From positions 18,378,725 through 18,442,724 of the forward strand of contig OX579634.1 of the NCBI GenBank assembly GCA_951230915.1: a stretch of 64,000 nucleotides of DNA, in the 5' to 3' direction. How positions within the stretch are numbered: the first letter of the stretch is position 1; each line of letters starts with the position of its first letter. A program made the position numbers and the translations under genes. The stretch comes from Antitrichia curtipendula (Eukaryota; Streptophyta; Bryopsida; Hypnales; Leucodontaceae). Positions 33,247 through 45,672 of this stretch are shown one piece after another. The notes beneath the pieces are model-generated. The model was not told the origin of the DNA. It saw only the letters and a program-made list of their open reading frames with translations, and searched no databases.

Positions 33247-35491
33247 TTACAACCTGGACTCAGTCCATCTTGGACACGAGCAAGTTTTTCCGCCGCCTCG
33301 CCATGACGCGCCGCAACTGTAGCAAAATTCGTTCTTGCACCTGCGTAATCAATGTGATATCAGCTTACACGTCAAATGAGTACAAGATGGAACGAAGAAA
33401 AAACTCATTATATATTAGATTCATATAGATGAGCAAGCTGCAGAGCACTTACAAGCAAGTCATGTGAAAACAGCCAGAGCTGAGCTCAACCAAGCGCCCA
33501 CATTGCTTGCAGCGTTGCCATTTCTGCTGGTCCGCCAGCTGCAGCAGCTTCTCATCTCCCAAAAGACGAAGGTTCTTCAGGTTGGCTTGAAACTCGCCGC
33601 AACTCAAGTCGCCATGCCAGGGCACCACACACTCCACGCAGAATGCGCGGTGACAAGCCTCACATTCCACACAGCTACTGGAATTGGCAGCAAGGGGTGG
33701 CGGATGTGCCGAACTTGATGGCTTCTCATTGTCTGCGCTGGCGGGTTTCATGAGCAACGCAGAGCAATCTCTGAAGGGACAGTACATGCGCTCTGATTCA
33801 GGAATGGCAGCTTCTATTTGCCTTCGTGTCAGCACTTCCAGCAAAGACGAACTCAGAAGAAATGACAATTGGGTGAAGGATATGAGAGCTGGGCATTCAG
33901 AATGCAGACAGCTCACGTGCATTTGCCCTCCATACTGTATCCTCGCCTCTGCATGTCTTGTCACACACGTCGCACAGAACTGATGTCCGCACCCTGTTAT
34001 GACAAACAAACAACACATGTTACTGGTAATTTGAACATGGTACTCTAAGTTCACCGGACATTACAATCTTTCCCAGCATAGCTGGGATCCCCCTATGGAA
34101 ATCTGACGCATACAGGACATTAAATGTGAAAAATAACACATGTCAAGCTATCTTCCAAGCTCCCTCCCCTTTCAAGATCCACTCGGGTAAGATTGAGGTA
34201 CAGCTGCAAATCTAAACCCAAGTGCAGGCACTACATTCTCTTACATCGCAAGGTGGTTACGAATGTTAAGAAGAGTACCTTCGAGAGTAACAAAGGTGCT
34301 TGTCAATTGCGTGGCTTCAAAGCAGATCTGGCAAATTTGAGTTCCAGAGTCTCCGGCATTCACGTCTGTCTCGGTTGCTCCATGCTCAACACTTAATCCT
34401 GCGATAATCAAGGGTTCGCCAGTCTTGGTGCTCGGGCTATCAAAAGTGAACGGAGAATCATCTGGGAAGCTATCACCATCATCTTCCTGCACCACCACCA
34501 CCTTTTCCTTGCCTTTTCCTTGCTGCTTTGGATCCAGTATGCATCTTCTGGGAGACGTATTCTCACGGATGGTCAATGGCGTCATGCATAGTTTTGCACG
34601 CTGCATAACACGGATAACTTCGCCTGCTGCATCACCATTGTCCCTACCTCCACTACCACGAGACGTCACACCATCATCCAACAGGCTAAGAACTGCGTCG
34701 TATTCATCAACTTCATATAAAAACGGGTCACGAGAATCGGGTGGGGCGGTGAAGGGTTCTGCCATGTTAACTCCAATTCGGTCCCAGTCTTGTTGCGGTA
34801 TGTTCGCTAGCGAGCGTGCGAATTGCGCATCGTGCTCCTGGATGGCGTCTAAGTGGGCTAGTCTGGCTGCCTCTAGTAAGGACAGTTGCGTCTCCTCTGT
34901 CTCCTCTACAAAGCTGCCAAGTTCGTCCACAGCCAAGTTCAATGCAGCTCCCTTGTCTATGTCACTGGGAGCCTGAGCATCTGCACACATTACAAGTATA
35001 TCATAGTCCAAAACACCCGCGTACTCGAGATGTACGAACTTCATTTCAAAGGAGAAGTACAGCACAACACAAGGCTCGTGAGGATTGTCTCATTGTCTCT
35101 GTTACGAGGTACAATTTTTTCCAAGTGAACAAATCCCAGGCCCGATCCCAGGCCAATGACACAATGCCAGCTAAGTGTTGGGAACTTCCAGGTGCTGGGT
35201 CATCAGATCAGACAACCTAACAAATTAACTTGAGTATCCTCGCACAAACTTCGAAACAATTACTAATTGAGGCATTCGTGGAAACCAACCTTTGATGCCT
35301 ACTAATTGCCGCGACGGATCCAGCTCCAAGTCGTCTTCACCAGCTCCAGGTACCTCAAGCTCTGGCAAATCTCTTTTACTCTTCATGATTTCCTGCACTT
35401 GCAAAAGGAACGCCAACTCCGCGTCTCTGGCTTCCACAATGGCCTTGGCCAACTCCACGGCCTGCATCCTAGAAACGGTGACCTCCTCCAT
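33247..35491 (-). CDS. RBR (RING1-IBR-RING2) E3 ubiquitin ligase
   Basis: RING/HECT-hybrid ubiquitin ligase: RING1 recruits the E2 and a RING2 cysteine takes the ubiquitin. Four exons: 35491-35290, 34980-34279, 33993-33453 and 33340-33247, giving 512 residues with consistent GT-AG phases. The N-terminus has a helical region (AVELAKAIVEARDAELAFLL) and an acidic linker, typical of plant RBRs. RING1 starts at C284-x2-C287 and continues CGHQFCATC (303-311). YCPFRDCSALL follows. The IBR zinc ligands include CVECEACHRAFCVEC. RING2 is WQRCKQCGRLVE...SSGCFHMTC, with the presumed catalytic Cys at 476, then CLCKNEFCYSCG. The end is uncertain: the TAA at 33247-33249 overlaps a strong splice donor (GTAAGTA), so one more exon is possible. 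The substrate cannot be told. Confidence 0.9.
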
Positions 35492-36632
35492 GGCTAGCTC
35501 TTAGTGTTGGAGATCTCAGTTGCGGGTCAGCGAAACGTAGTGAAAAAACCACTAACATCCCTAAGAGGAGCCGAATGAGATGAAGGTGGATGTGGCATTG
35601 AAATGGTTGAAAGGAGGAAGTGGTTAGAAACAGTACCGACAATACCTTACTGAGGAAGATATTGCGCTCAAGCCTCAAGGAGTTTGGATGCTAAGTGGGT
35701 CAGCACAAGACGGCGCATATCACGGCAGGGATGTTGACGACGTAGTATTATAGCATTCTTGTGTCACCAGTACAGCCGTCAGTAATAGTTACGGAGTAAA
35801 TAAGAAAGGGCTTCTCTACATAGTGAAAGTCCGGCCAATGATAGCCAATAGGCATGCAAGTTTAAAGGGCGCTTAGTACATCAGGGTTTAGGGTACAATT
35901 AAGTAATAATAAACTATTACAATCCGAAACTGAGACGATATTAAGTGACAATATTATACAGTATTAACTTAGTACCACACTTAAGTTACCTGGGGGACAG
36001 TCCAAATTTCAAATTCCAACTCGATCAGCAAGTCGTTTTGTCAGTCCTGACAGTATGTTGTACCTTCAAGCGAGACTTCCTATGTTCCATTAACTTAGCT
36101 ACACTTCGTTACCAGTTGCTAATCTATAGCATAGGCTACTAGTTAAATTAGGCGTTGGAAAATAAAAGAAGTGAGCTGATCGTCGAGCATAACCTCCAGA
36201 ATAACCGTCTTCTGCACGCAGATATTCGCTTGAACTGTTCCAGAGAAGTGCCCTACTGTAGTTATGGACGCATGGTGACGTCAATATCTGGGTACGTGGA
36301 AGTTGGTTGGTCACAGAGATGCTGAAATCAGGCTTGATCAGTACCAATCCTAACTTAACTTATTCACTAGACAGAAGCAAAATTTCATGTGAAACGCCCA
36401 AAGAAAATCCGGACAATACTGCAAAAAGTACATATGTATTACAGAAATTCTTTATGACAATCTCAAATTCCAACCTCCCTGCTACGACCCTCCTCATCGC
36501 TCTAAGAAAAACGCTTCTACTCATCAAATAACTCATGGAGTCGTAGGAGATGCATATCTGGTGTTGGTGCAGGGTATGAAACTCGCAGTAGACAAATCCT
36601 TATCATACACAGAATACCTACACCTTGGGGTA
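35492..36632. other. Intergenic DNA between RBR and fucosidase genes
   Basis: Contains the promoter of the minus-strand RBR gene (35492-35800, moderately GC-rich) and the 3' flank of the minus-strand fucosidase gene. No further gene recognised; the frames here lack family motifs. Confidence 0.4.
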
Positions 36633-39600
36633 TCACAATATTGTGCACATACTAGTAGCGCCTTCATTTGGGTCATCTAGTGATCGGGACGTCATCAGCT
36701 GAAGATCTCCGTCGTAAGTGTACAACTGAGGGCCACTGGTTGACTTTGGTATTGTGACAACCTTGTCTTTGTAATGAAGCATCCTTGTAGTTGGAAAACT
36801 CTTCTCAACCTGCATGAGTAGAAAATACAAACAGCTTAAGATCAGATGCTCTTTCATTGAAATGTAAAACATAAGTTGGGCGAGTTTCAGTGATGGGTAT
36901 CTTTTTACTTTTGAACACAAAAGAGAATTCCTGTCTGTTACAAAAAGATGCAGACCTGTACAGTGACTTCTTGAAGTATGCCACCAATCCATCTGAATCC
37001 AACAGTGACGGCACCCCTGCCCCTCAAGCCCGCAACCAGTCCATCACGCCACTTTCTCAATGGCAGAGCTGGAAGAACATACAGATTGCTTTCATCACTT
37101 TGGAAAAGCATCTCTGCCACCGCTGCAGTAAATCTGTACACAGGACATGGACGATAGTGAGTAACAAAATACAAGAGCAGTGCCAGCATAGGAGGTGGCA
37201 AAATGCTGCACATTGAAGCACATAGAAAGGATTAAAAAAAGACTTGACTTGGCAGAAATACAAATTCCGCAGCCATTATCCAAGATCACTATGGCATTCC
37301 TGGATTTCCTCTAAAGCTTCGGGAGTCAATGTTGACCCTGCAATTGGACACCTCCGTTGTTCTAGACGTGAAACAGCCTTTTCATTCAGCGAAATTACGT
37401 TTTGAAAATTTCTGGATCATCAAGTGGAAAGATATTCACACTGCAGGATTAACAAATATGCAGGAAACGAGATATGTGCAGCTGTTCCAGAGCATACCCA
37501 AAGTTTCCATCGATCTGGAACGGAGGGTGAGCGCTGAACAGGTTCGAGTAGAGACCCCCGCCATCAAAACGCTCTTGTTTTTCATCCGGAGAAATAAGAG
37601 TAAACATGCGTTTCACCATAGAGTATGCATGATCGCTGTTCCATAGACGTGCCCACAGCGCTGTCTTCCAAGCCACTGACCAGCCAGGGCCGATCTCCCC
37701 TACAAAAAAAACAAAAAAACGGGATACGATGAAGTCACGAAGTGAAAACTTGAGTATGATCTGATAAGGTGCCTTCTTTACGCACAATTAACACAAGACA
37801 TCATTGGAAACTAATTGTTCTACGATCAGACCAATATGTGGAAGAAATTACTAACAACTCTCTGTACAATTGCAAATAATGATGCTTCGTACAACATGCA
37901 CGCGCAACATGTACCTCGCTTTAGTATACTCCGGGTAGCTGCGGCACAAAGCTCTGGAGTAGACTGTGGCGTTAGAGAGTGCCCAGGATAGAGACCAAAA
38001 AGATGTGACATGTGTCGATGAGTTTCTTCTGGGTCCTCAAATTCCTCCACCTATGGCAATAAATCGTCAGCATAATGTTATGAGTAAAGAAATTAGGACA
38101 GAGGATAAACTCAAGTTCAGTTTCAAAAAAGAGGGTTTAAAATAACCAATGTATACGATTACATGAACATGAGATCCTCGACACTGGGATGTTCCTACGC
38201 TAGCAATTGTAACACCGCGTCTCTTCCGTCAAATCACCGAAAAACACGCAAAAACTTACCCATTCCAGAAGTCGACCATCGCTCCCAATTTTTGGAGGGA
38301 GCAACCGCCCAACAGCTGATTTGACTTTGGAGACCAATTCTGTTCCGTCTTCCCCTAGGATCTGTAGCCACGATACAGGTTCAAATGCAATGATCAACTC
38401 TTCTGACCAACCATCTCCTGTGGATTTGCACGAAATATACAAGTGGGAGAGGTGATTACTTTAGATGCTGAGATGACTGCGTTGAAAAGGTTAAGAAGAA
38501 TAGCCATATCCATAGTCGAGCCATAGCTCACAGATGCTCTTTGTCCGTCTGGAGTAATAAAATAATGCTCAGGTGATGTTGACGGGCTTGTCACTAAGTG
38601 TCCCTTCCCATCTTCAACGAGATAGTTCACAAAGAACTCTGCGCAGCCTCTGAACAGAGGATAGGCCCGAATTCTCAGAAACTCCTGCAGTATAGATACT
38701 TCCTTGGCTTAAGTTCTCCACCCATCAGCATAAGTCTACTCCAATTCTAAGAACAGAGAGCCAATGCGACACAGCATAACCATGCCACACCCTCACAACA
38801 GATTCATTTTATCTTACCTCATCTTGAGAGAATGTATAATGCTCCCAAAGGTGGAGACAAATCCAAGCTCCACTCATTGGAAACAATGCCCACACAGGGT
38901 CTCGAGTCACAGGAGCTGATTGCGCCCAGATATCCGCATTGTGGTGGCACACCCACCCTTCTAAACCATAATTCACCTACAGAAAATGGATGAGCATATG
39001 AGATCTGTAGAATATATATATTGAAACCAAGTCAAATTATATATACACACATACCTAGGCTCAAATGGATACGAGGATTTTACCTTGGCGGTGGCAGCAC
39101 CTGTGATAGCGAGCTGCTCAAGGAAATCAAAAAGTGGTAAGTGGCACTCGGCTAGGTTGCAGGTTTCAGCAAGCCAGTAATTCATTTCTAGATTTATGTT
39201 GAGTGTCGGACAGGCTCTGCAAAAGAGCTCACTGGCTTCAGTACAGGATCAAAGGCTGTATTACTCTGTAAACAGGATCTGGTAGCTGTGTTTTGTATTT
39301 CAAGGCACTAGATGGCGATCCGTAACAAGTGCATGAAGACTCCTTGAGCACATGACGTAATAACAATGCCAAACAAGGATTTCAAAGGAATGTAAACCAT
39401 ACTCCAGAAACAAAATAAAATTGGACTACAGAAAGTCCCCGTGTGACTTTCCCAAATCTGCTAAAAAAACATCTAGGGCTTAAGAAAGAAACGTCACCTC
39501 CAAGCTGGATGTAAAGAATTATTCCATATTCCTTGCAAGTTCGCCACAAAAGTGTTTGGTCGAGATGAAGCTATCAGCAAGTAGCGCCCAAACTGAAACA

Positions 39601-41689
39601 AGAGCACCACGAGACCGGGATCTTCATCTCCCCTGTAGTTCAAGATTCTGTCCTTGGTGGCAATTCGATCCTTCCACGGCTTGCGTTTGGACAATTGTCC
39701 ATCTGACGCCCGAGTGCCATTCTCCACATTCGTGCTGTCCATAATCTCTGTGGGAGTCACGAGCTCCCATGAGCTCAGGTCTTTGTTGTCAGCGTTCTCT
39801 GAGATCTCCATGCCTAGTTCATCTCCCTCAACACATCTATGGTTCCCAAGACGTAGGGAGACTCGTTGGAAAAGAGGTTGATAATCAGCCAAGTGAGCAG
39901 CCAGAACGTCGTCGAATGAAAGATCCCTTAAATTCTCCAAAGTGGAGAAAGCCAGTGTTTCAGGCTGTTTATCTGACACGCTTGGGTCTTTGAATGGCCC
40001 ATCGAAAGAGGAGTTGGCTGACACATACAGGACCGCCCAGTCGGCTTGATGCACTCTCAGGGTTTGCTCATTCACAACTTGTAGACTTCCAGTCTCCCCG
40101 AAAATCTCTATTTGCAATACAGCTGCAAATGCCATCCCCTGGTGTGTACTGGATCTCGTTGTACCATCAACTTCGTTACCATCACTGGGACACTGACCCT
40201 TCAAAACGATATGCTTTGAGCCAACAACTTGTTTTGCTATCACGAGCTGGCTATCCATAGCCACAGAGAACGAAACCGAACCACTCTTGCTGCCAGCTAT
40301 GCGCATTGCAAAGACCTGCAATGCTTCAGTTCGGAGAGCAGACTTAGCCTTTGAAATCAAGTTGACAAAACAAAGTCACAGAATCTTATCTCAATCGGAC
40401 CCAGCATCCGAGAGACGCATTGTCATGTCCGTTCAAAATGGCGAATTTTAGAACGCCAACACAGTGACGTTCAAGTGCATCAAACTTTGAAAGCTAGTAC
40501 TATCAAGTGCCTAGAGCTTTGAGAACTAGTGCTTAGGGTTTTGAGGTGGTCAACTGGAACCTCAGCCCTAAATCTAGGACACCCATGAAGATACGAGGTT
40601 CGACTGAGCCCCAGTTTTCAGTCGGGCAAACTCAAAACTGCTCCGGTAGCTCGAAACGCAGACTTTACTATGCTCGCCGGTTTCGCGAAATTCCGCCATT
40701 CTAACGAATATGGGGTTTCATGCAGCAAAGGCTAGAGAAAACAGAAAATGAGTATGCACAATGACAGAGGAAGTAGCCATGGCTCGTTACCTGGTGAGGA
40801 TAAGAAGTAAATGCTTGTCGAATGTATGAAACATCACCAACTGTGTAATTTACATAAGTCATGGCCGTGTCGAGATCCAGCTCACGGTGATAGCTCTCTT
40901 TGTCATAGGTTTCATGTGAGTCATCAAAGTCAAGCTTCAAATCTCCCAGCGGTTGATAAACCTAAGAAACAGATTTGCACTTTACAAAGGGATCTATGAC
41001 TTTGAAATTCCAGTGCAGTGGTTCATATGTAAAGTGCACCTGAATCGGATCTAACTTTTACATGGAAAAACAAAAAATGGCACCTGTGGATCAGGTCCCA
41101 GCATCTTCTTGGCCTCGTCGGTGGCCTCCGCATACTTGCCTTCCATCACAAGCTCTCGCACTACAGGAAGGCTCTCAAGGGCATGAGGGTTGTTCCAATC
41201 GGTTGGTCCACCGGACCACAGTGTATCCTCTGCACAATTCAAGTGTGTCACAGAGCCACCAAAATGTCGACGAGAACAATTATGAAGTAGACTAATCCAA
41301 ATACACAATATACTATGGACCACAGTAATTACAAGAGGCCACACTATTATTACTTTTTCAAATTCAGTTTGGCAATTCCGATCACCGTGGGAGCTGCAAA
41401 GGAGGTTACAACCTCCTTCGTCATAATTGTTGTGGGTCACAGAAATTCTTCACCCACTGCAATTGAACACTCATAGAGAATAGTGTGTCCGTGGTATCAA
41501 TTAGAGCCATGGAGATCAGATTTCGTTGAAAAACTGGAGAATTGCAGAGCGCTTACCATTGAGCTGCACAAGTTCGGATTTCACCCCCCCGAACACCATA
41601 GCTCCCAAGCGCCCGCTTCCGAGTGGAAACGCCTCGTTCCAAAATTGTGCAGGTTCGAAAGACTCCACCAGTAACTCATCGTCATCCAT
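36633..41689 (-). CDS. GH95 alpha-L-fucosidase (1,2-alpha-fucosidase, FUC95A-like)
   Basis: Glycoside hydrolase that removes terminal alpha-1,2-fucose, in plants from xyloglucan and other wall glycans. Twelve exons: 41689-41557, 41229-41084, 40961-40791, 40315-39498, 39216-39084, 38976-38818, 38684-38460, 38361-38260, 38050-37915, 37699-37498, 37133-36956 and 36809-36633. All phases fit, giving 859 residues, close to plant homologues. Motifs: EAFPLGSGRLGAMVFGG near the start, EDTLWSGGPTDWNNP, NLQGIWN, NINLEMNYW (429-437), CHHNADIWAQ, WALFPMSGAWICLHLWEHY, SPSTSPEHYF (Glu559), HRHMSHLFGLYPG, GWSVAWKTALWARL and HPPFQIDGNFG (Asp738). The N-x-N pair, Glu559 and Asp738 are my candidates for the family's active-site residues (inference). 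The protein begins MDDDELLVE with no signal peptide, although studied plant GH95 enzymes are secreted. An upstream coding exon may be missing, or this form is intracellular. Confidence 0.93.
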
Positions 41690-42490
41690 GGCTGGCCCTT
41701 GTTAGGTTTCGGACAACTTCACAGAACCCCACCAAAACCAAAAGCTTAAAACACGCAACAGTGTGCCTTCAATTCCTCCCAATACAAGCGCATTCCTTGA
41801 CAGAGAACAAATGCACCCCCTCCGCCTCAAGCGTTGCCGTGTTCACCAAGTAAGAGCACAAGCCATACCCGCCCTCAGACCCTGACACTCCCAAAACGAC
41901 CAATTCGGAATCGCAAGCGCATCATCCGAGAAATGGGTATCAATTGGGTCGTCCCAATGGCAAAATTGGTGGTGAAAAATTGGTGGATTGCGGAGAAAGA
42001 ACAAGCTCACGAGTGGGTGTGATCAGAACATGCGCATGAACGTGGAGATTGCAAGGCAAAAGTAAAGAACTTGGAGCAGCAGACTTCGTCGGTAGAGGCA
42101 CATCCAGTATATGATTCGATTCTACGGTGAGAATGAAGAACACGCAATGTCCATTCGAAGAGCAACTAGCAAGTTACAGACGACGGAGGAGTTGTGACAT
42201 TGAAGCGTGCGGAGTGAAGCTTCGGAGAGGCCGCAAGTCTTACATTTTGTGGCCTGCACTGCAGGCAATCTTCGCCACTTGGGTTCCGCCACAAGGGTCC
42301 CTTTCTTCAATTGCGGACGCTGAATAATGTTTGCGTGGAGTTTGGACTTTTGGACTTTTGAACTTTTGGACCAAACCATCTATCCTAACATTCTTGACCC
42401 TGAAACGCCGGGTTGCAAGACGAATTCCTTCATCCTAGATGCTCGCATTTAGCAACTAAATGTGAATGAACTTTTTTGTTTTTAATTTTC
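41690..42490. other. Upstream region of the fucosidase gene
   Basis: Moderate GC content up to about 42300, then AT-rich. No gene recognised. A missing 5' exon of the fucosidase with a signal peptide, if present, would lie here on the minus strand; I could not identify one. Confidence 0.35.
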
Positions 42491-42491
42491 A

Positions 42492-42826
42492 GAGATGAAA
42501 TCATATGTCTTCTTCATGTAACGAAAATTTTAGATTTTTTTGTGAAAAATTGAATTTTTTGAGAATTTTTGAAGAGGAAGTGGTGAAAAATCATATGTAA
42601 TAGGAAATTATCTCAAAAAATCTGAAAATTTCACCATAGGTGTATATTGTAGTGAAGAACATCATAGTGCAAACAAAATTTCTGTGTCATTATATTAACA
42701 AAAATCAATAGAAATTGAAAATACTCCCACAATTTACATTGTAGTAAAATATTCAACTTTAGGAATTTTTCAAATTTTCAAATTGGAGTAGAAACTAAAG
42801 TACATGACCTTCATTTCAGTAGTTGG
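42492..42826 (+). repeat. Direct repeat, left copy
   Basis: Diverged direct repeat of 44142-44450: TGAAATCATATGTCTTCTTC, TTCACCATAGGTGTATATTG, ACATCATAGTG and AAATTGGAGTAGAAACTAAA recur in order. The two copies flank the TTAA element at 43019-43960. They could be LTRs of a small non-autonomous retroelement or an old tandem duplication. Confidence 0.55.
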
Positions 42827-43018
42827 ATTCGAAGTCAAAAAATATTATTTTAATGCAAAAATTTCAGATTTAGAACAAGGAGCACCAAGTTTCCAAAATA
42901 AACCAAAATAGCATATTTTGTGATTTGTTTTAATTTGTTGCATCTTCTTGGATTGAAAGATAGGAAACTCCTCACTGAGGTACTTTCCATCCAAAGCAAC
43001 TTCCATTCAAGCAACTCC

Positions 43019-43960
43019 TTAACCCCTAAAGGACCAAAGTGTGTTTTTTGGCAACATAGCAATTTTGGGCAGCTCACTACGAATGGAATTTTTATTTTTT
43101 TTCTTTGAAATTTTCATATAACACGTTCCCGAGGAGTAGCTTTAAGGCCCAACAGTTTTCATAACTTTTGACTACATGGTTAAAAAGTTATTGCATGATA
43201 TGTCATTTTCAATCCTTGGCGGGCAGTACGGGCAGAAAAAAAAACTTCTTTAAAAATCAATTTTTAAGAAAATAAAAATTTGAAATTGGTTCTTTAGATT
43301 TATATGTACACAGGAAGCTTTGAATCATTCCATTTAGATCTATGAGTCAAAAGTTATGAGGACTCTTAGTTTAAGGGTAGTTATAGAATCTCAACTCTAA
43401 AATAAATTTTTGAAATCCTTTATTTAACTCAATTTTCAATATTTCTGAAAAAAAATAAAAACATTGGGTGTAGATTGTTTATTACAACATTACATCTATT
43501 GGGATTGGCATTTTTCAATTCCATAAATAAATTCTTCACAATTGAGTGTTTTGAATCATTCTCTACCTCTTCCTACTTACTATTTTTTTCCTATATGTTG
43601 TACAATTCCAAATGATCTGAAATTTTTCATGCATGTAGCCAACTTGCCTTCAAGAATAAATCCAAAGAGTAACCACCATTTTGGACATTTTTTCATAAAA
43701 ATGTGATCTTGTGAAGGGCAGCTGCCCGTTTTTTCGCAGGGACAAAAAAAGGATTTTTGTCAATTCAAACGCTATTATTTTGCAATCCACATCGTGGAAA
43801 GTTCTGAAATTTTTTCCACATCCTCTTAAACAAGTTTACTACAAGATCCTATGGTTACATGTGTCCAAAAATTTTTTTTCTAAAATTTGGCACTAGTATT
43901 AGAAATGGCAGTTTTGGAGCGTTTTTGGTGAAAACATAGTCAAAAACATTTAGGGGTTAA
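43019..43960. mobile_element. TTAA-flanked transposon, subfamily B, best-preserved copy
   Basis: A 934-bp element (43023-43956) between TTAA at 43019-43022 and 43957-43960. Left end CCCCTAAAGGACC, right end CATTTAGGGG. Shared internal blocks: GGGCAGCTCACTACG, TAAGGCCCAACAG, GGCGGGCAGTACGGGCAG, CCCATTGGGATTGG-like, GGGCAGCTGCCCG and TACTACAAGATCCTATGGTT. No transposase. Confidence 0.82.
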
Positions 43961-44141
43961 ACAAAAATTGGATGAAAAATGTAGTGCAATCATCTTCTAC
44001 TTTGTTCTAAAGTCACCCAAATACCATTTTGTGGTGTTGATGGCATTTCAAGGTTAACTCTTCAACAATGCATCCTAAAATTATGTATTCAACTTTGATA
44101 TTCTGGCTTTTGTATGCTTTATTTTATTTTATTTTTTTCAT

Positions 44142-44450
44142 AAATGAAATCACATGTCTTCTACATGTTCTAAAAATTTCAAGACTTTAGGTGAAAGTTT
44201 GAATTATTGTAGTTTTATAAAGAATAAGTGAAAGAAGTTCATATCAAATTCAAAAAATGCTTTAAAAATCTCACCATTGCTATATATTATAGTTCAAAAC
44301 ATCATGGTGAAAATCAAAATTTGATGCTATAATTTGGAAATTGGTAGACCATAGTTATAAGCTCAAAGTTCAAATTACAATACAATATTCAATTTTGAGA
44401 ATCTTACAAAATCTCAAATTGGAGTAGGAACTAAACCTTCATTTCATTAG
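44142..44450 (+). repeat. Direct repeat, right copy
   Basis: Second copy of the repeat at 42492-42826, same orientation, diverged. Confidence 0.55.
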
Positions 44451-45292
44451 ATAGTCTCTGAAAAATCTAGGCTGTCTTTTGAGTGGATAGTGAGGGATGC
44501 CTTCACCATCCACTCATAAAGACCCCCACCTGGTTTATTCTTAATTAAAAAAAAAATTTATCCCACCCCCACCCTCTAAGTTTTAAAAAATTAATTAAAT
44601 TTTTTTTCCCTCCCCGCCCTCCCCCTCCCAACCCTTTTGTAATTTTGAGGTGGAGTGGGAGTGGCAATGGATATGGGATATATCCATTGCATATCCATTA
44701 CATATCTATATTTGTACCAGGTGTATATCCGTATCCATATCGTATATATATGCTCGAACTCATATATGTATTGTATATGTATTCATACACATACTATCTA
44801 TCTGTATATAAATCAACGGCAAGAAGAAAGGGAGGATATTTTTTCCAAAAGAAATCAAGGGCTGTCATTTTTTTCCATAGGAGGAGGGGGGCAACTAATT
44901 CCCAGGAGGTGTAATCACAGTAGATAATCTTTTGGTTTCTCTCAATTTCTTTTTAAGATCATTTTAATGTCTAAAAATCATATTAAGAGCAAGAATGTAG
45001 ATGTTGCCAAAATACACTAAAGGAGCATCTTTTTTCATTTTTTTTTTCATCTTCTTTTGTATAGAAAAAAAATTGTTCTGTAAGAAAATTTCCACTACAA
45101 TCTGTTTCACAAACATTAAAAATAAAATAAAAACAAAAAAAATAAAAATTACAATCTTCAATCTTGAATTTTGCATTTGAATTCATTTTTTAGCTTTCCC
45201 ACTCTAAATTCTTTTTTGATTAGTAGAAAGTTGAAATTAGGATTTAAGTTCCAAGGCCCTAGGTTCAGTGTACTCAGAAATGACTACATGGC
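44451..45292. other. Low-complexity intergenic DNA
   Basis: Holds a C/T-rich tract (44560-44640) and an imperfect TAT/CCATAT array (44670-44810) reading ATATCCATTGCATATCCATT-like units. No gene. Confidence 0.4.
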
Positions 45293-45656
45293 AACTATAA
45301 CAGATGTATAAGACACAAGACAAGACAAAACAAGATGAGTTTCTAAATAACAAGACTTGATATTAAAATTCAATTAGTATAAGAATAGAACTTGAACCAA
45401 GAGCTAAGGTCAAAAGAGGTGTTTTCTAGACTGAGGACTACCTCAGCCTTGACTCTTGTATATACTACTAGCTAAGAGGTTATTCTAAAGTTTTTGTTGC
45501 TTGAGAAGTTTTTCAAGAAACTATTCTAGAAGCTTCCCTCTAACTTGAACGTCTTTCTAGGAACTTCTAGAACCTTCTTGCTGCTTGAGATGTTTCTCAA
45601 GAAGCTTCCCTCAATTACAAGCTTCTTGAAGAGGGTTCTAAACTATGTCTGTGACA
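45293..45656 (-). repeat. gypsy 3' LTR (left)
   Basis: Shares most of its length with 52740-53103: AACTATAAC-GATGTATAAGAC, TAACAAGACTTGATATTAAA, GACTGAGGACTACCTC, TATACTAC, GGGTTCTAAACTAT-TCTGTGACA. On the minus strand it begins TGTCACAGAC. Confidence 0.85.
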
Positions 45657-45672
45657 TTATCCCCTTCTCTAG
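45657..45672 (-). other. gypsy polypurine tract
   Basis: On the minus strand CTAGAGAAGGGGATAA sits immediately before the 3' LTR start (TGTCACAGAC), the expected place and composition for the plus-strand primer. Confidence 0.75.

Noticed and set aside
34425..34976. 183-codon plus-strand frame (Ser/Thr-rich)
   Set aside because: Antisense to the second exon of the RBR ligase, which is clearly the coding strand.
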